Source: Streptomyces daqingensis (GTDB taxonomy: Bacteria; Actinomycetota; Actinomycetes; Streptomycetales; Streptomycetaceae). From it: a DNA stretch of 64,000 nt. A program made the translations under genes and the position numbers. The notes under the pieces were generated by a model. It was not told where the DNA came from. It saw only the letters and a program-made list of their open reading frames with translations, and did no database searches. Shown in pieces: positions 34,454 through 43,650 of the stretch. Numbering within the stretch: the first letter of the stretch is position 1; each line of letters starts with the position of its first letter. The stretch lies in contig NZ_BMMP01000001.1 of the NCBI RefSeq assembly GCF_014645895.1, positions 62,001 through 126,000 of the forward strand. Reading direction: 5' to 3'.

Positions 34454-35257
34454 ATGCGCGGTGGTGAAGTCGGAAGGAAGCGCCGGAAGGGTGGCACTCC
34501 GCTGGAGCGTGCGGCTGGGCGCCGGGGCGCGGCAGCCGCCGCCACGGTGACGGCCGCCGTGCTCGCCCTGGCGCTGGCCGGGTGCGGTGCGGGCTCCGGC
34601 CCGGGTGGTGGAGACGGCAGCGGCAAGCGGAACGGGGACGGCGGCGGCTCCGGCGGGACCGGTGCCCGGCGGGACCCGACCCGAGTGCCGGGCGTGGGCG
34701 ATGCGCTGCAGCGCCGGATCCCGGAGGACGCCCGGCAGGTGGTGGCCGTCTACGGAAAGGGCGAGGACTCGGCCGAGGCGACCGTACGTCTGTACGTCCG
34801 CGAGGGCCGGACCTGGCGCGAGGACCGCGAATGGCCCGCGCACAACGGCCGCAAGGGCTGGACCGGCGACCACCGCGAGGACGACAAGCGCAGCCCGGTG
34901 GGGGTCTTCACGCTCACGGACGCCGGCGGTGTACTGCCCGCGCCGGATGCGAAGCTGCCGTACACCGAGAGCTCCGCCTTCACCCCGCCTCCGTACTGGC
35001 CGAAGAAGACGCGGCACGACTTCGACCACGTCATCGCCGTGGACTACAACCGGGTGAAGGGCACGTCGCCGCTCGATCCCACCCGTCCGCAGGGGAAGTC
35101 CAAGGGCGGCAGCATCTGGTTGCACATGGACCACGGCAGCGGCACGTCCGGCTGCGTCAGCATCTCGAAGTCCGGTATGAAGTACCTGCTGCGCACCTTG
35201 GATCCGGAGAAGAACCCGGCGGTGGTCATGGGCGACAAGGCGTCTCTCGCCCGCTGA
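34454..35257 (+). CDS. Lipoprotein L,D-transpeptidase (YkuD-like)
   Basis: A 267-aa protein. The N-terminus is basic (GRKRRKGG) with a hydrophobic stretch ending in a lipobox, LALALAGCGAG, so it should be lipid-anchored outside. A Gly-rich spacer leads to the catalytic domain (~residues 75-265) with RSPVGVFTLTDAGG and the active-site motif HMDHGSGTSGCVSIS, in which the Cys is the expected nucleophile. It probably makes 3-3 cross-links or attaches proteins to peptidoglycan. ATG 34454 has GAGCAT 6 bases upstream and a GGAGG too close to act normally, so it may be leaderless. Confidence 0.85.
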   Translation: MRGGEVGRKRRKGGTPLERAAGRRGAAAAATVTAAVLALALAGCGAGSGPGGGDGSGKRNGDGGGSGGTGARRDPTRVPGVGDALQRRIPEDARQVVAVYGKGEDSAEATVRLYVREGRTWREDREWPAHNGRKGWTGDHREDDKRSPVGVFTLTDAGGVLPAPDAKLPYTESSAFTPPPYWPKKTRHDFDHVIAVDYNRVKGTSPLDPTRPQGKSKGGSIWLHMDHGSGTSGCVSISKSGMKYLLRTLDPEKNPAVVMGDKASLAR

Positions 35258-35322
35258 GCGGCAGCCCGAACGGCCGTGCACCGCCCCGGCGTTGGGGGAG
35301 GACCGGTCGGCAAGACGTTGCT

Positions 35323-35381
35323 GAAATCTCTTGGAAATTCTTGCGCCCCACCTTGACGCGTGCACGGCGCGGCGGCAGGCT
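35323..35381 (+). promoter_or_regulatory. Alpha-amylase promoter with adjacent direct repeats
   Basis: TTGACG (35353-35358) and CAGGCT (35376-35381) are a good -35/-10 pair with a 17-bp spacer. Just upstream, GAAATCTCTTG (35323-35333) and GAAATTCTTG (35334-35343) form a tandem repeat. Streptomyces amylase promoters are known to carry such repeats as sites for the LacI-type maltose regulator MalR/Reg1; that identity is inferred. Confidence 0.65.
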
Positions 35382-35464
35382 CCGTCGCGTACCCCCCACG
35401 GCGGCCTGGCGCGTGGCTGCCTTCAACGGCACGGGTGTGCCGTACGACGAAGGAGCCGCACACG

Positions 35465-36832
35465 ATGAACAAGCGTCTTACCGGTGCGACGATGGCCGGC
35501 CTTCTGGTGGCCGGAGGCGTCACCGCTCTTGCCCCCTGGTCCTCGCAGGCCACTCCTCCTGGCGAGAAGACCGTCACCGCGACCCTCTTCGAGAGGCCGT
35601 TCTCGGAGGTCGGCAAGGCGTGCGAGGACTCCCTCGGTCCGGCGGGTTACGGCTACGTGGAGGTCTCGCCCGCCACGGAGCACATCGAGGGAAGCCAGTG
35701 GTGGACCTCCTACCAGCCCGTGAGCTACAAGGTCGCCGGACGGCTCGGGGACGAGGCCGCGTTCAAGAGCATGATCAGCACCTGCCATGAGGCGGGCGTG
35801 AAGGTCATCGCCGACGCCGTCATCAATCACATGGCCGCCGGCTCGGGCAAGGGCACGGGTGGAACGGAGTACAGCAAGTACGAGTACCCGGGCACTTACC
35901 GGGACGCCGACTTCCACGGCTGCCGCAAGGACATCAGCGACTACGCGAACCGCGAGAACGTCCAGACCTGCGAACTCGTCGGGCTCTCCGACCTGGACAC
36001 CGGCAGCGACAACGTGCGCTCCACCATCGCCGCCTACCTCGACAGCCTGCGGGAGATGGGCGTCGACGGTTTCCGCATCGACGCCGCCAAGCACATGGCG
36101 GCCGACGACGTGGCGGCCATCAAGGACAAGATGGCCGACCCCGGATTCTGGGTGTCCGAGGTCATCTACGGCGGCGGGGAGGCCGTGCAGCCCGAGGAGT
36201 ACACCGGGCTGGGCGACGTGGACGAGTTCCGCTACGGCGGCCACCTCAAGAGCGCTTTCCAGGGCGGCGACGTCGGCGGCCTGAAGAACATCGGCGAGGG
36301 CAAGCTGCCGAGCGACAAGGCCCGTTCGTTCGTCGACAACTGGGACACCGAGCGCAACGGCTCGACCCTCACCTACAAGGACGGCGACCTCTACAAGCTC
36401 GCCAACGCCTTCATGCTGGCGCACCCCTACGGCTCCCCGAACGTCTACTCGGGCTACGAGTGGTCGGAGAAGGACGCCGGTCCGCCCAGCGGCGGCGAGG
36501 GATGGACCGACATGCACGCGCAGCAGGCCGTCACCGGCATGGTCGGCTTCCGCAACTCCGTCGGTGACGCCGAGCTGACCGACTGGTGGTCGGAGGGCAG
36601 CGCGCTCTCCTTCGCGCGCGCAGGCAAGGGCTTCGTCGCGCTCAACGCCGGGGACGGCGAAGTGAAGCGGACGTTCACCACCGCGCTGCCGGCCGGCACG
36701 TACTGCAACGTCGCGAAGGCCGCGCCGGGGGACTGCGAGGGCAGCACCGTCACCGTCGGAGAGGACGGCAAGGCCGAGGCGACCGTGCCGGCCAAGGGCG
36801 TCGTGGCCCTGCACACCGGCGCGAAGTCCTGA
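35465..36832 (+). CDS. Secreted alpha-amylase (GH13) without starch-binding domain
   Basis: A 455-aa preprotein with a signal peptide of about 30 residues ([19 protein letters not shown]..). GH13 motifs: region [11 protein letters not shown], region [13 protein letters not shown] (nucleophile Asp), region [14 protein letters not shown] (general acid Glu) and region [13 protein letters not shown] (transition-state Asp), the Streptomyces variant. A C-terminal beta domain ends the protein; the CBM20 starch-binding module of the ~560-aa relatives is absent. GAAGGAG precedes the ATG. It degrades alpha-1,4-glucans outside the cell. Confidence 0.95.
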   Translation: MNKRLTGATMAGLLVAGGVTALAPWSSQATPPGEKTVTATLFERPFSEVGKACEDSLGPAGYGYVEVSPATEHIEGSQWWTSYQPVSYKVAGRLGDEAAFKSMISTCHEAGVKVIADAVINHMAAGSGKGTGGTEYSKYEYPGTYRDADFHGCRKDISDYANRENVQTCELVGLSDLDTGSDNVRSTIAAYLDSLREMGVDGFRIDAAKHMAADDVAAIKDKMADPGFWVSEVIYGGGEAVQPEEYTGLGDVDEFRYGGHLKSAFQGGDVGGLKNIGEGKLPSDKARSFVDNWDTERNGSTLTYKDGDLYKLANAFMLAHPYGSPNVYSGYEWSEKDAGPPSGGEGWTDMHAQQAVTGMVGFRNSVGDAELTDWWSEGSALSFARAGKGFVALNAGDGEVKRTFTTALPAGTYCNVAKAAPGDCEGSTVTVGEDGKAEATVPAKGVVALHTGAKS

Positions 36833-36926
36833 CCGTACGGCCGCAGTCGACGTAGCCACAGCCGGCCGGGGCCTCACGACCCGGCCGGCACCCGAAGGGC
36901 GATCCCTCCCGCACCACGCCGGCGCA

Positions 36927-36970
36927 GCGCTCCCGGACCGGCACCCCCCCCGCAGCCGGTCCGGGAGCGC
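36927..36970. terminator. Strong 16-bp hairpin after amylase
   Basis: GCGCTCCCGGACCGGC (36927-36942) is perfectly complementary to 36955-36970 with a 12-nt C-rich loop. It lies between the convergent amylase and FAD/Fe-S oxidase genes. Confidence 0.85.
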
Positions 36971-37003
36971 ACACGCGTGCGGCGCCTCACGCGAACCCGG
37001 GCC

Positions 37004-39967
37004 TTACGCGGGCCGGGTCGCCCGCTCCAGTTCGAGCAGCACGGAGCGGTAGCCGCGCCCGTCCGTCGCGTGGTCCATGCCGACCTCGCACATCCGGTTC
37101 GCCGAGAGGTGCGCGTCGAACTCGCGTGAGAGCACCTCCGCGGCCTCGCGTTCGGTCGCGGAGGCGGTCAGCTCCTTGTGCAGCATGCCCCGGTCGCCCG
37201 CGAAGCCGCAGCACCGAGCGTCGACGGGCACCACGACCTCCTCCGCGCACGCCTCCGCCACCGCGCGCAACTGCCCGGTGTCGCCGAGGTGCTGCTGCGA
37301 GCACGTGGGGTGCAGCACGGCCGAGCCGGAACGGCGTTCGACGGTCAGGTGCGGCAGCAGCTCCTCCGCCGCCCACACGACCGAGTCGACGACGCGCAGC
37401 CGTTCGTGGAGCTTGCGGTTGGCCGGGGTGAGGTACGGCACGACTTCCTCACCGAGACCGAGGGTGCAGGACGACGCGTCCACGACGAGGGGCAGTTCAC
37501 CGCCGTCCGTCCACCGCCACGCCGCCTCCACGATGCGGTTGGCCATCAGCGTGTTGCCGTCTTCGTAGCCCTTCGAGTGCCAGATCGTCGCGCAGCACGT
37601 CCCCACCACGTCGTCGGGAATCCACACCGGCCGTCCCGCACGGGCGGAGACGATCACCATGGACTGCGGCAGCGACGGGCCGTCGTGGCCCTCCGGTTCG
37701 CCGAAGATTCGGTTGACGCACGCCGGGTAGTAGACGGCCGCGGCGCCCGCGCGGTCCGTGGCGGGCAGCCGCTTGGCCGCCGGCCCCGGAAGCTGCGGCA
37801 GCCACTCGGGTACGAGGTCGGGGCGTACGGCCTTGCGGGCGGCGCCCGTCAGCGACTGCAGGAGCCTGTCGCCGTGCCGCGGCAGCACCTTGCGGCGGAT
37901 CCTGCCGGCGACGGAGAGCGCCAGCCTCGCGGACCGCTCCACCTTCCCGAAGTGGCGCGCGGCCCGTGCCGCGTTGCGCTCCTCGCGGGGGGAGTGGCGG
38001 CGCTGCCGGAAGTCCTTCATCATCGCCCCGGTGTCGATGCCGACGGGGCAGGCCAGCGCACACGTCGAGTCGCCCGCACAGGTGTCGACGGCGTCGTACC
38101 CGTAGGACTCCAGCAGGCTCTCGTTGACGGGCGACTCCGGCGCCTGGCGCATCATCTCGCGGCGCAGCACGATGCGCTGGCGCGGCGTGGTCGTCAAGTC
38201 GCCGCTGGGGCAGGCCGGTTCGCAGAAGCCGCACTCGATGCACGGGTCCGCGACCGCCTCGACCCGCGGGATGGCCTTCAGGCCGCGCAGGTGGGCCTTC
38301 GGGTCGCGGTCCAGCAGCACGCGGGGGGCGAGCACCCCTTCCGGATCCACTGTCTGCTTGATGCGCCACATCAGCGCCGTGGCCCGCTCACCCCACTCAA
38401 GCTCCAGGAACGGCGCGATGTTGCGGCCGGTGGCGTGCTCGGCCTTCAGGGAGCCGTCGAAGCGTTCCACCGTCAACGCGCAGAACTCGTCCATGAAGGC
38501 GGCGTAGCGCTCCACGTCCGACTCCAGGGAGGCGTCGAAGGCCAGCAGGAAGTGCAGGTTCCCGTGCGCCGCGTGCCCGGCGACCGCGGCGTCGAAGCCG
38601 TGCCGCTGCTGCAGCTCCAGCAGCGCCTCGCAGGCCTCGGCGAGCCGGGACGGCGGTACGGCGAAGTCCTCGGTGATCAACGTCGTACCGGCCGGACGTG
38701 AACCCCCCACCGCCGAGACGAACGCCTTCCGCGCCTTCCAGTAGAAGCCGATCGTGCCCGGATCGCGGGTGAAGGCGTTGGTCACCGACGGCACGGGGGC
38801 GACGAGCCGGAGGTCCTCCATCACCTCGGCGGCAGCGGACTCCATCGCCTCCTGCGCCGCCTCGTCGGGCGCGCGGAACTCGACGAGCAGCGCCGCCGTC
38901 TCCTTGGGCAGCTCCGCCCAGTCGTCGGGCACGCCCGCCACGCTGACCGACGCGCGCAGAGTGTTGCCGTCCATCAGCTCGACCGACATCGCTCCCGCTT
39001 CGTTGAAGCGGGGCACTGCCGTTGCGGCGGCCGAGAGCGAGGGGAAGAAGAGCAGCGCCGTCGAGGTGCGCCTGTGCAGCGGGAGCGTGTCGAAGACGAT
39101 GTCGGAGATGAAGCCGAGCGTCCCCTCCGAGCCCACCGCGAGCCCGCGCAAAATGCCCGCCGGGGAGCCGCTGTCGAGGAAGGCGTCCAGGCGGTACCCG
39201 TTGGTGTTCTTCAGCTCGTACTTCGCGCGGATGCGGGCAACCAGCTCCGGGTCCGCCTCGATGTCCGCCTTGAGCGCCATCAGGCCCTCGCAGAGGGTGG
39301 GTTCGGCTTCGGCCAGCTTCGCGTCCGCCTCCGGGTCACCGGTGTCGACGACCGTGCCCGACGGCAGGACGAGGGTCAGGGAGGCCACCGTCCGGTAGGA
39401 GTTGCGCGTCGTACCGGCGGTCATGCCCGAGGCGTTGTTGGCGACGACACCGCCGACGGTGCACGCGATGGCGCTCGCGGGATCCGGTCCGATGAGCCTC
39501 CCGTACGGTGCCAGCGCGGCGTTCGCCCGCACGACGGTCGTGCCCGGCCGGATGCGGGCCTGTGCCCCGTCCCCGCTCAGCACCTCGACGCCCGACCAGT
39601 GGCGGCGGACGTCGACGAGGATGTCCTCGCCCTGCGCCTGCCCGTTCAGGGACGTGCCGGCGGCGCGGAAGACGACGTGCCGGCCGTTGCGCCGGGCGTA
39701 GGCGAGCACCGCGGAGACGTCCTCTACCGTCCCGGCCTGCACGACGACCTGCGGCACGAAGCGGTACGGGCTGGCGTCCGAGGCGTAGCGCACCAGGTCC
39801 GAGACCTTCCACAGCACCTTCTCCTCGCCCAGCAGCCGCGCGAGTTCACCGCGCAGCGGCTCCGGGGTGCCGCCCGCGAGGGAGTCCGGTACGCGGTCGG
39901 ACGCGGGCCGGTGCCCGGCCCGGGCCTTCGGACGCAGCGCACCGGATGCGGGGTCGAGCAGCGGCAT
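37004..39967 (-). CDS. FAD-linked oxidase fused to Fe-S/CCG domains (D-lactate or 2-hydroxyacid dehydrogenase)
   Basis: A 987-aa three-part enzyme. Residues ~35-260 are the FAD-binding PCMH domain (VFRAAGTSLNGQAQGEDILV, IACTVGGVVANNASGMTAGT). Residues ~260-530 are the FAD-oxidase C domain (KAEHATGRNIAPFLELEWG). Then two 4Fe-4S motifs, CIECGFCEPACPSGD and CAGDSTCALACPVGID, and two CCG domains (GTCCATIWHSKG, ARCCGFAGDRGM). This is the arrangement of membrane-associated respiratory D-lactate dehydrogenases that pass electrons to quinone. The start is ATG 39967 behind AGGAGA; the frame to 40273 is spurious. Substrate could also be glycolate or D-2-hydroxyglutarate. Confidence 0.9.
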   Translation of the reverse strand: MPLLDPASGALRPKARAGHRPASDRVPDSLAGGTPEPLRGELARLLGEEKVLWKVSDLVRYASDASPYRFVPQVVVQAGTVEDVSAVLAYARRNGRHVVFRAAGTSLNGQAQGEDILVDVRRHWSGVEVLSGDGAQARIRPGTTVVRANAALAPYGRLIGPDPASAIACTVGGVVANNASGMTAGTTRNSYRTVASLTLVLPSGTVVDTGDPEADAKLAEAEPTLCEGLMALKADIEADPELVARIRAKYELKNTNGYRLDAFLDSGSPAGILRGLAVGSEGTLGFISDIVFDTLPLHRRTSTALLFFPSLSAAATAVPRFNEAGAMSVELMDGNTLRASVSVAGVPDDWAELPKETAALLVEFRAPDEAAQEAMESAAAEVMEDLRLVAPVPSVTNAFTRDPGTIGFYWKARKAFVSAVGGSRPAGTTLITEDFAVPPSRLAEACEALLELQQRHGFDAAVAGHAAHGNLHFLLAFDASLESDVERYAAFMDEFCALTVERFDGSLKAEHATGRNIAPFLELEWGERATALMWRIKQTVDPEGVLAPRVLLDRDPKAHLRGLKAIPRVEAVADPCIECGFCEPACPSGDLTTTPRQRIVLRREMMRQAPESPVNESLLESYGYDAVDTCAGDSTCALACPVGIDTGAMMKDFRQRRHSPREERNAARAARHFGKVERSARLALSVAGRIRRKVLPRHGDRLLQSLTGAARKAVRPDLVPEWLPQLPGPAAKRLPATDRAGAAAVYYPACVNRIFGEPEGHDGPSLPQSMVIVSARAGRPVWIPDDVVGTCCATIWHSKGYEDGNTLMANRIVEAAWRWTDGGELPLVVDASSCTLGLGEEVVPYLTPANRKLHERLRVVDSVVWAAEELLPHLTVERRSGSAVLHPTCSQQHLGDTGQLRAVAEACAEEVVVPVDARCCGFAGDRGMLHKELTASATEREAAEVLSREFDAHLSANRMCEVGMDHATDGRGYRSVLLELERATRPA

Positions 39968-40190
39968 GGCATCTCCTGGGGCGCGTGCGGACGGATGTGC
40001 GACCCATGCTAGGCGCAGGTCACGAGTGCCCGTCCGGACGGTTTGCGCAGGTGCGACGAGCCGGGCACGCGGCGCCGCGTAACCTCGGAAGACCGGCCGG
40101 GCGCCCGCCGCCCGGCCGGACCGCGCGGCGGCAGCGGGCGCGATCCGCCGCCGCGCACCGTTCCCGGCCGCCCGACCCCAGAGGAGCCCG

Positions 40191-42149
40191 TTGCCCCGCG
40201 ACACGATCGAGTGGACCCCGTCGCCCCAGGAGGACGGCACCGCTGCCCCGCAGCCCCGCCAACTGCGGCGCATCCTGCGGATCTTCCGCCCCTACCGCGG
40301 GCGTCTCGCCGTCGTCGGGCTGCTCGTCGGGGCGTCCTCGCTGGTCTCCGTCGCGTCCCCGTTCCTGCTGCGCGAGATCCTCGACGTGGCGATCCCGGAG
40401 CGGCGGACGGTGCTGCTCAGCCTCCTGGCTCTCGGGCTGATGGGCACCGCCGTCGTCAGCAGCGTCTTCAACGTCCTGCAGACCTACCTCTCCACCACCG
40501 TCGGGCAGCGCGTCATGCACGACCTGCGCACCGACGTCTACGCCAAGCTGCAGCGGATGCCGCTCGCGTTCTTCACGCGGACCCGCACCGGCGAGGTGCA
40601 GTCCCGCATCGCCAACGACATCGGCGGCATGCAGGCCACCGTCACCTCCACCGCGACCTCGCTGGTCTCGAACCTCACCGGGGTGGTGGCCACGGTCGCC
40701 GCCATGCTGGCCCTCGACTGGCGACTGACGGTGGCCTCGCTCCTGCTGCTGCCGGTGTTCGTGTGGATCAGCCGCCGCGTCGGCAGCGAACGCAAGCGGA
40801 TCACCAGCCAGCGGCAGGCGCAGATGGCCGCCATGTCCGCACTGGTCACCGAGTCCCTGTCCGTGAGCGGCATCCTCCTGGGACGCACCATGGGCCGCGC
40901 CGACTCGCTGACCCGCGACTTCGCCGCCGAATCCGAACGTCTGGTCGGTCTGGAGATCCGCTCGCACATGGCGGGCCGCTGGCGGATGTCCACCATCGGC
41001 ATCGTGATGGGCGCGATCCCCGCGCTGCTGTACTGGACCGCGGGCATGCTCGTCCACTTCGGAGGGCCGGGCTTCTCCATCGGGACGCTCGTCGCTTTCG
41101 TCACCCTCCAACAGGGGCTCCTCCGCCCGACCGTCTCGCTGCTGTCGACCGGCGTGGAGATGCAGACGTCGCTGGCGCTCTTCCAGCGCATCTTCGAGTA
41201 CCTGGATCTGCCGGTGGACATCACCGAACCGTCCGCCCCGGTCCGGCTGCAACGGGTGAAGGGCAGGGTCCGCTTCGAGAACGTGGACTTCTCCTACGGC
41301 GGCGAGGACGCCCCGCTCACGCTGCGGGGCATCGACCTCACCGTCCCCGAGGGGGCCTCCCTCGCCGTGGTCGGCTCGACGGGCTCCGGCAAGAGCACGC
41401 TCAGCTACCTGGTGCCCAGGCTGTACGACGTGACGCGCGGGCGGGTCACACTCGACGGAGTCGACGTGCGCGACCTGGACTTCGCCACTCTCAGCAGCGC
41501 CGTCGGCGTCGTCTCGCAGGAGACGTACCTCTTCCACGCCTCCGTCGCGGACAACCTGCGCTTCGCCAAACCCGGCGCGACCGCCGCACAGCTGCGCGCC
41601 GCGGCCGAAGCCGCCCAGATCCACGACCACATCGCCGCGCTGCCCGACGGCTACGACACCCTCGTCGGAGAACGCGGCTACCGCTTCTCCGGCGGTGAGA
41701 AGCAGCGCCTCGCCCTGGCCCGCACGATCCTGCGCGACCCTCCCGTCCTCATCCTCGACGAGGCGACCAGCGCCCTGGACACCCGCACCGAACGGGAAGT
41801 GCAGCAGGCCATCGACGCGCTGTCCGCGGGCCGCACCACCCTCACCATCGCCCACCGCCTCTCCACGGTCCGTGACGCCGACCAGATCATCGTGCTGGAG
41901 CAAGGACGCATCGCCGAGCGCGGTACCCACGAGCAACTCCTCGCCGCCGACGGCAGATACGCGGCACTGGTGCGACGGGACGCGCTCACCGGCGGTGCTC
42001 CGGCGCGGGAGACGATCCCGTCCGGCACGGGGCCGGGCCCGGACCAGGGCACCGGCCGCGGCACGCCCGCCGTCGGCGGAGCCGGAGCCGCACCGCCCGC
42101 CGAGAGCGAGAACGAGAGCGGTTCCCCCGCCGACGCCCCCGCGCGGTGA
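40191..42149 (+). CDS. ABC exporter, membrane-ATPase fusion (MsbA/MdlB type)
   Basis: A 652-aa half-transporter, likely a homodimer. The start is TTG 40191 with GAGGAG four bases upstream. The membrane domain covers residues ~30-320. The ATPase domain is canonical: Walker A VVGSTGSGKSTLSYLV, signature YRFSGGEKQRLALART, Walker B VLILDEATSALD and switch His in TIAHRLSTVRD. A ~45-residue Gly/Pro/Glu-rich tail is at the C-terminus. All motifs are intact, unlike the pair at 30-34 kb. Substrate unknown; no drug or siderophore gene adjoins it. Confidence 0.92.
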   Translation: MPRDTIEWTPSPQEDGTAAPQPRQLRRILRIFRPYRGRLAVVGLLVGASSLVSVASPFLLREILDVAIPERRTVLLSLLALGLMGTAVVSSVFNVLQTYLSTTVGQRVMHDLRTDVYAKLQRMPLAFFTRTRTGEVQSRIANDIGGMQATVTSTATSLVSNLTGVVATVAAMLALDWRLTVASLLLLPVFVWISRRVGSERKRITSQRQAQMAAMSALVTESLSVSGILLGRTMGRADSLTRDFAAESERLVGLEIRSHMAGRWRMSTIGIVMGAIPALLYWTAGMLVHFGGPGFSIGTLVAFVTLQQGLLRPTVSLLSTGVEMQTSLALFQRIFEYLDLPVDITEPSAPVRLQRVKGRVRFENVDFSYGGEDAPLTLRGIDLTVPEGASLAVVGSTGSGKSTLSYLVPRLYDVTRGRVTLDGVDVRDLDFATLSSAVGVVSQETYLFHASVADNLRFAKPGATAAQLRAAAEAAQIHDHIAALPDGYDTLVGERGYRFSGGEKQRLALARTILRDPPVLILDEATSALDTRTEREVQQAIDALSAGRTTLTIAHRLSTVRDADQIIVLEQGRIAERGTHEQLLAADGRYAALVRRDALTGGAPARETIPSGTGPGPDQGTGRGTPAVGGAGAAPPAESENESGSPADAPAR

Positions 42150-42276
42150 CCGCGCCGGGGCACGCCCGGCGGCAGCGCCCCGCGTCCCGGCAGCGGCAGG
42201 ACCGCGCGCCCCCCGCCCCCGCAGGGCCTCTCACCGGACACGTATGCGCCCGTGAATTCTGGGGAGATGAGGGCAC

Positions 42277-43581
42277 ATGAAGCAGCCCATCGATGCCGGG
42301 TCCCCGCACGCGGCCCGCCAGGCTCCGCCCTCCCGCCCCGGACGCCAACTGCTCGCCGCCTCCATAGGCAACGCCGTCGAGTGGTACGACTGGCTCGCCT
42401 ACACATTCCTCGCGACGTACATCGCCGCGGAGATCTTCCCCGAGAGCGCCGGCAACTCCCTCGTCCCGCTGCTCTCCACGTTCGCCGTCTTCGCCGTCGG
42501 CTTCTTCATGCGTCCCGTCGGCGGGCTCCTGATGGGAGCCGTGGCCGACCGCAGCGGACGCCGGGCCGCGCTGACGGTCACCATCCTGCTCATGGGCGGC
42601 AGCAGCTTGCTGCTGGCCCTGACCCCGACCTACGCGGCGGCCGGACTGGTCGGCCCCGTCGTACTGGTGATCGCCAGGCTGCTCCAGGGGCTCTCCGTCG
42701 GGGGCGAGTTCGCGGCCGCCACGACCTTTCTCGTCGAGTCGGCACCCCACGGCCGCAGGGGGCTCTTCTCGAGCTTCCAGTACGTCTCGACGACCGTCGG
42801 CCAGCTCATCGCCTCCGGCGTCACGGCGCTGCTCGTCGCCCGGATCGACGACGGGCAGATGCACCAGTGGGGATGGCGTGCCGCGTTCCTCATCGGCGCC
42901 GTGCTCAGCCTCGTCGGTTTCTGGATCCGCCGCGGCGCGGAGGAGACCCGCAGCCCCGAGCAGCAGGCGGCGTCCCGGCCGGGTCTCTTCGAGGCTCTGC
43001 GCACCCACCCGCGCGAGTCCCTGCTGATCTGCGGCATCACCACGGGCGCCACGATCGCCTACTACACGTGGACCTCCTACCTGCCGACGTACGCCCAGGT
43101 CAACGTGGGCTTCGACAAGGGCGATTCACTGCTGATCGGCACGATCTCGCTGGCGTTCTTCGCGCTGCTTCAGCCGCTGGGCGGCATGCTCTCCGACCGG
43201 GTAGGGCGCAAGCCGCTGCTGCTGACGTTCTCCGTGGGCTTCGCCGTGCTGTGCGTGCCGATGCTGAACGCGATCGACAAGTCCTTCGCGTCCCTGCTGA
43301 TCGTCCAGTGCGCCGGCATGGTGCTGCTGACCTGCTACACCTCCATCGCCGCAGCCGTGAACGCGGAGGTCTTCCCCGCCCGCGTGCGGGCGGCCGGCAT
43401 CGGCTTCCCCTACTCGCTGACGGTGGCACTCTTCGGCGGGACCGCGCCGTACATGGGCACCCTCTTCAAGGACCTGGGACGCCCCGACGCGTTCCCCTGG
43501 TACGTGGCGGCGCTGTGCCTGGTCTCCGCGCTGGTCTACCTGCGGCTGCCGGAGACAGCGAAGAAGCCCCTGGAGCGCTGA
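42277..43581 (+). CDS. MFS metabolite:H+ symporter (MHS family)
   Basis: A 434-aa twelve-helix carrier. Signature segments of the MHS family are SIGNAVEWYDWLAYTFLATY in helix 1, FFMRPVGGLLMGAVADRSGR in the helix 2-3 loop, and ARLLQGLSVGGEFAAATTFL. Relatives transport dicarboxylates or oxoacids (alpha-ketoglutarate, shikimate, proline/betaine). It starts at ATG 42277. It lies between an ABC exporter and a convergent muramidase gene, so context does not reveal the substrate. Confidence 0.9.
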   Translation: MKQPIDAGSPHAARQAPPSRPGRQLLAASIGNAVEWYDWLAYTFLATYIAAEIFPESAGNSLVPLLSTFAVFAVGFFMRPVGGLLMGAVADRSGRRAALTVTILLMGGSSLLLALTPTYAAAGLVGPVVLVIARLLQGLSVGGEFAAATTFLVESAPHGRRGLFSSFQYVSTTVGQLIASGVTALLVARIDDGQMHQWGWRAAFLIGAVLSLVGFWIRRGAEETRSPEQQAASRPGLFEALRTHPRESLLICGITTGATIAYYTWTSYLPTYAQVNVGFDKGDSLLIGTISLAFFALLQPLGGMLSDRVGRKPLLLTFSVGFAVLCVPMLNAIDKSFASLLIVQCAGMVLLTCYTSIAAAVNAEVFPARVRAAGIGFPYSLTVALFGGTAPYMGTLFKDLGRPDAFPWYVAALCLVSALVYLRLPETAKKPLER

Positions 43582-43606
43582 GGCCTGCCCGCCCCGGCTC
43601 CAGGGG
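43567..43606. terminator. Hairpin at the 3' end of the MHS carrier gene
   Basis: CCCCTGGAGC (43567-43576) and GCTCCAGGGG (43597-43606) are perfect complements. The left arm includes the last codons of the carrier gene and the 20-nt loop holds its stop. Confidence 0.6.
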
Positions 43607-43650
43607 TCCCGCGCGCGGCGCTCGCCCGGCGACGGCGAACCGCGCCATCT

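Noticed and set aside
33581..35257. Long 558-codon open frame reaching into the ABC exporter gene
   Set aside because: The first ~290 codons lie antisense to the ABC gene and across the intergenic gap; the real lipoprotein begins at 34454 with a signal sequence and lipobox.
34454..35257. Considered a catalytically dead L,D-transpeptidase because the motif reads TSGC rather than SHGC
   Set aside because: TxGC variants with the Cys and the upstream His kept are common in active YkuD-family proteins; no reason to call it inactive.
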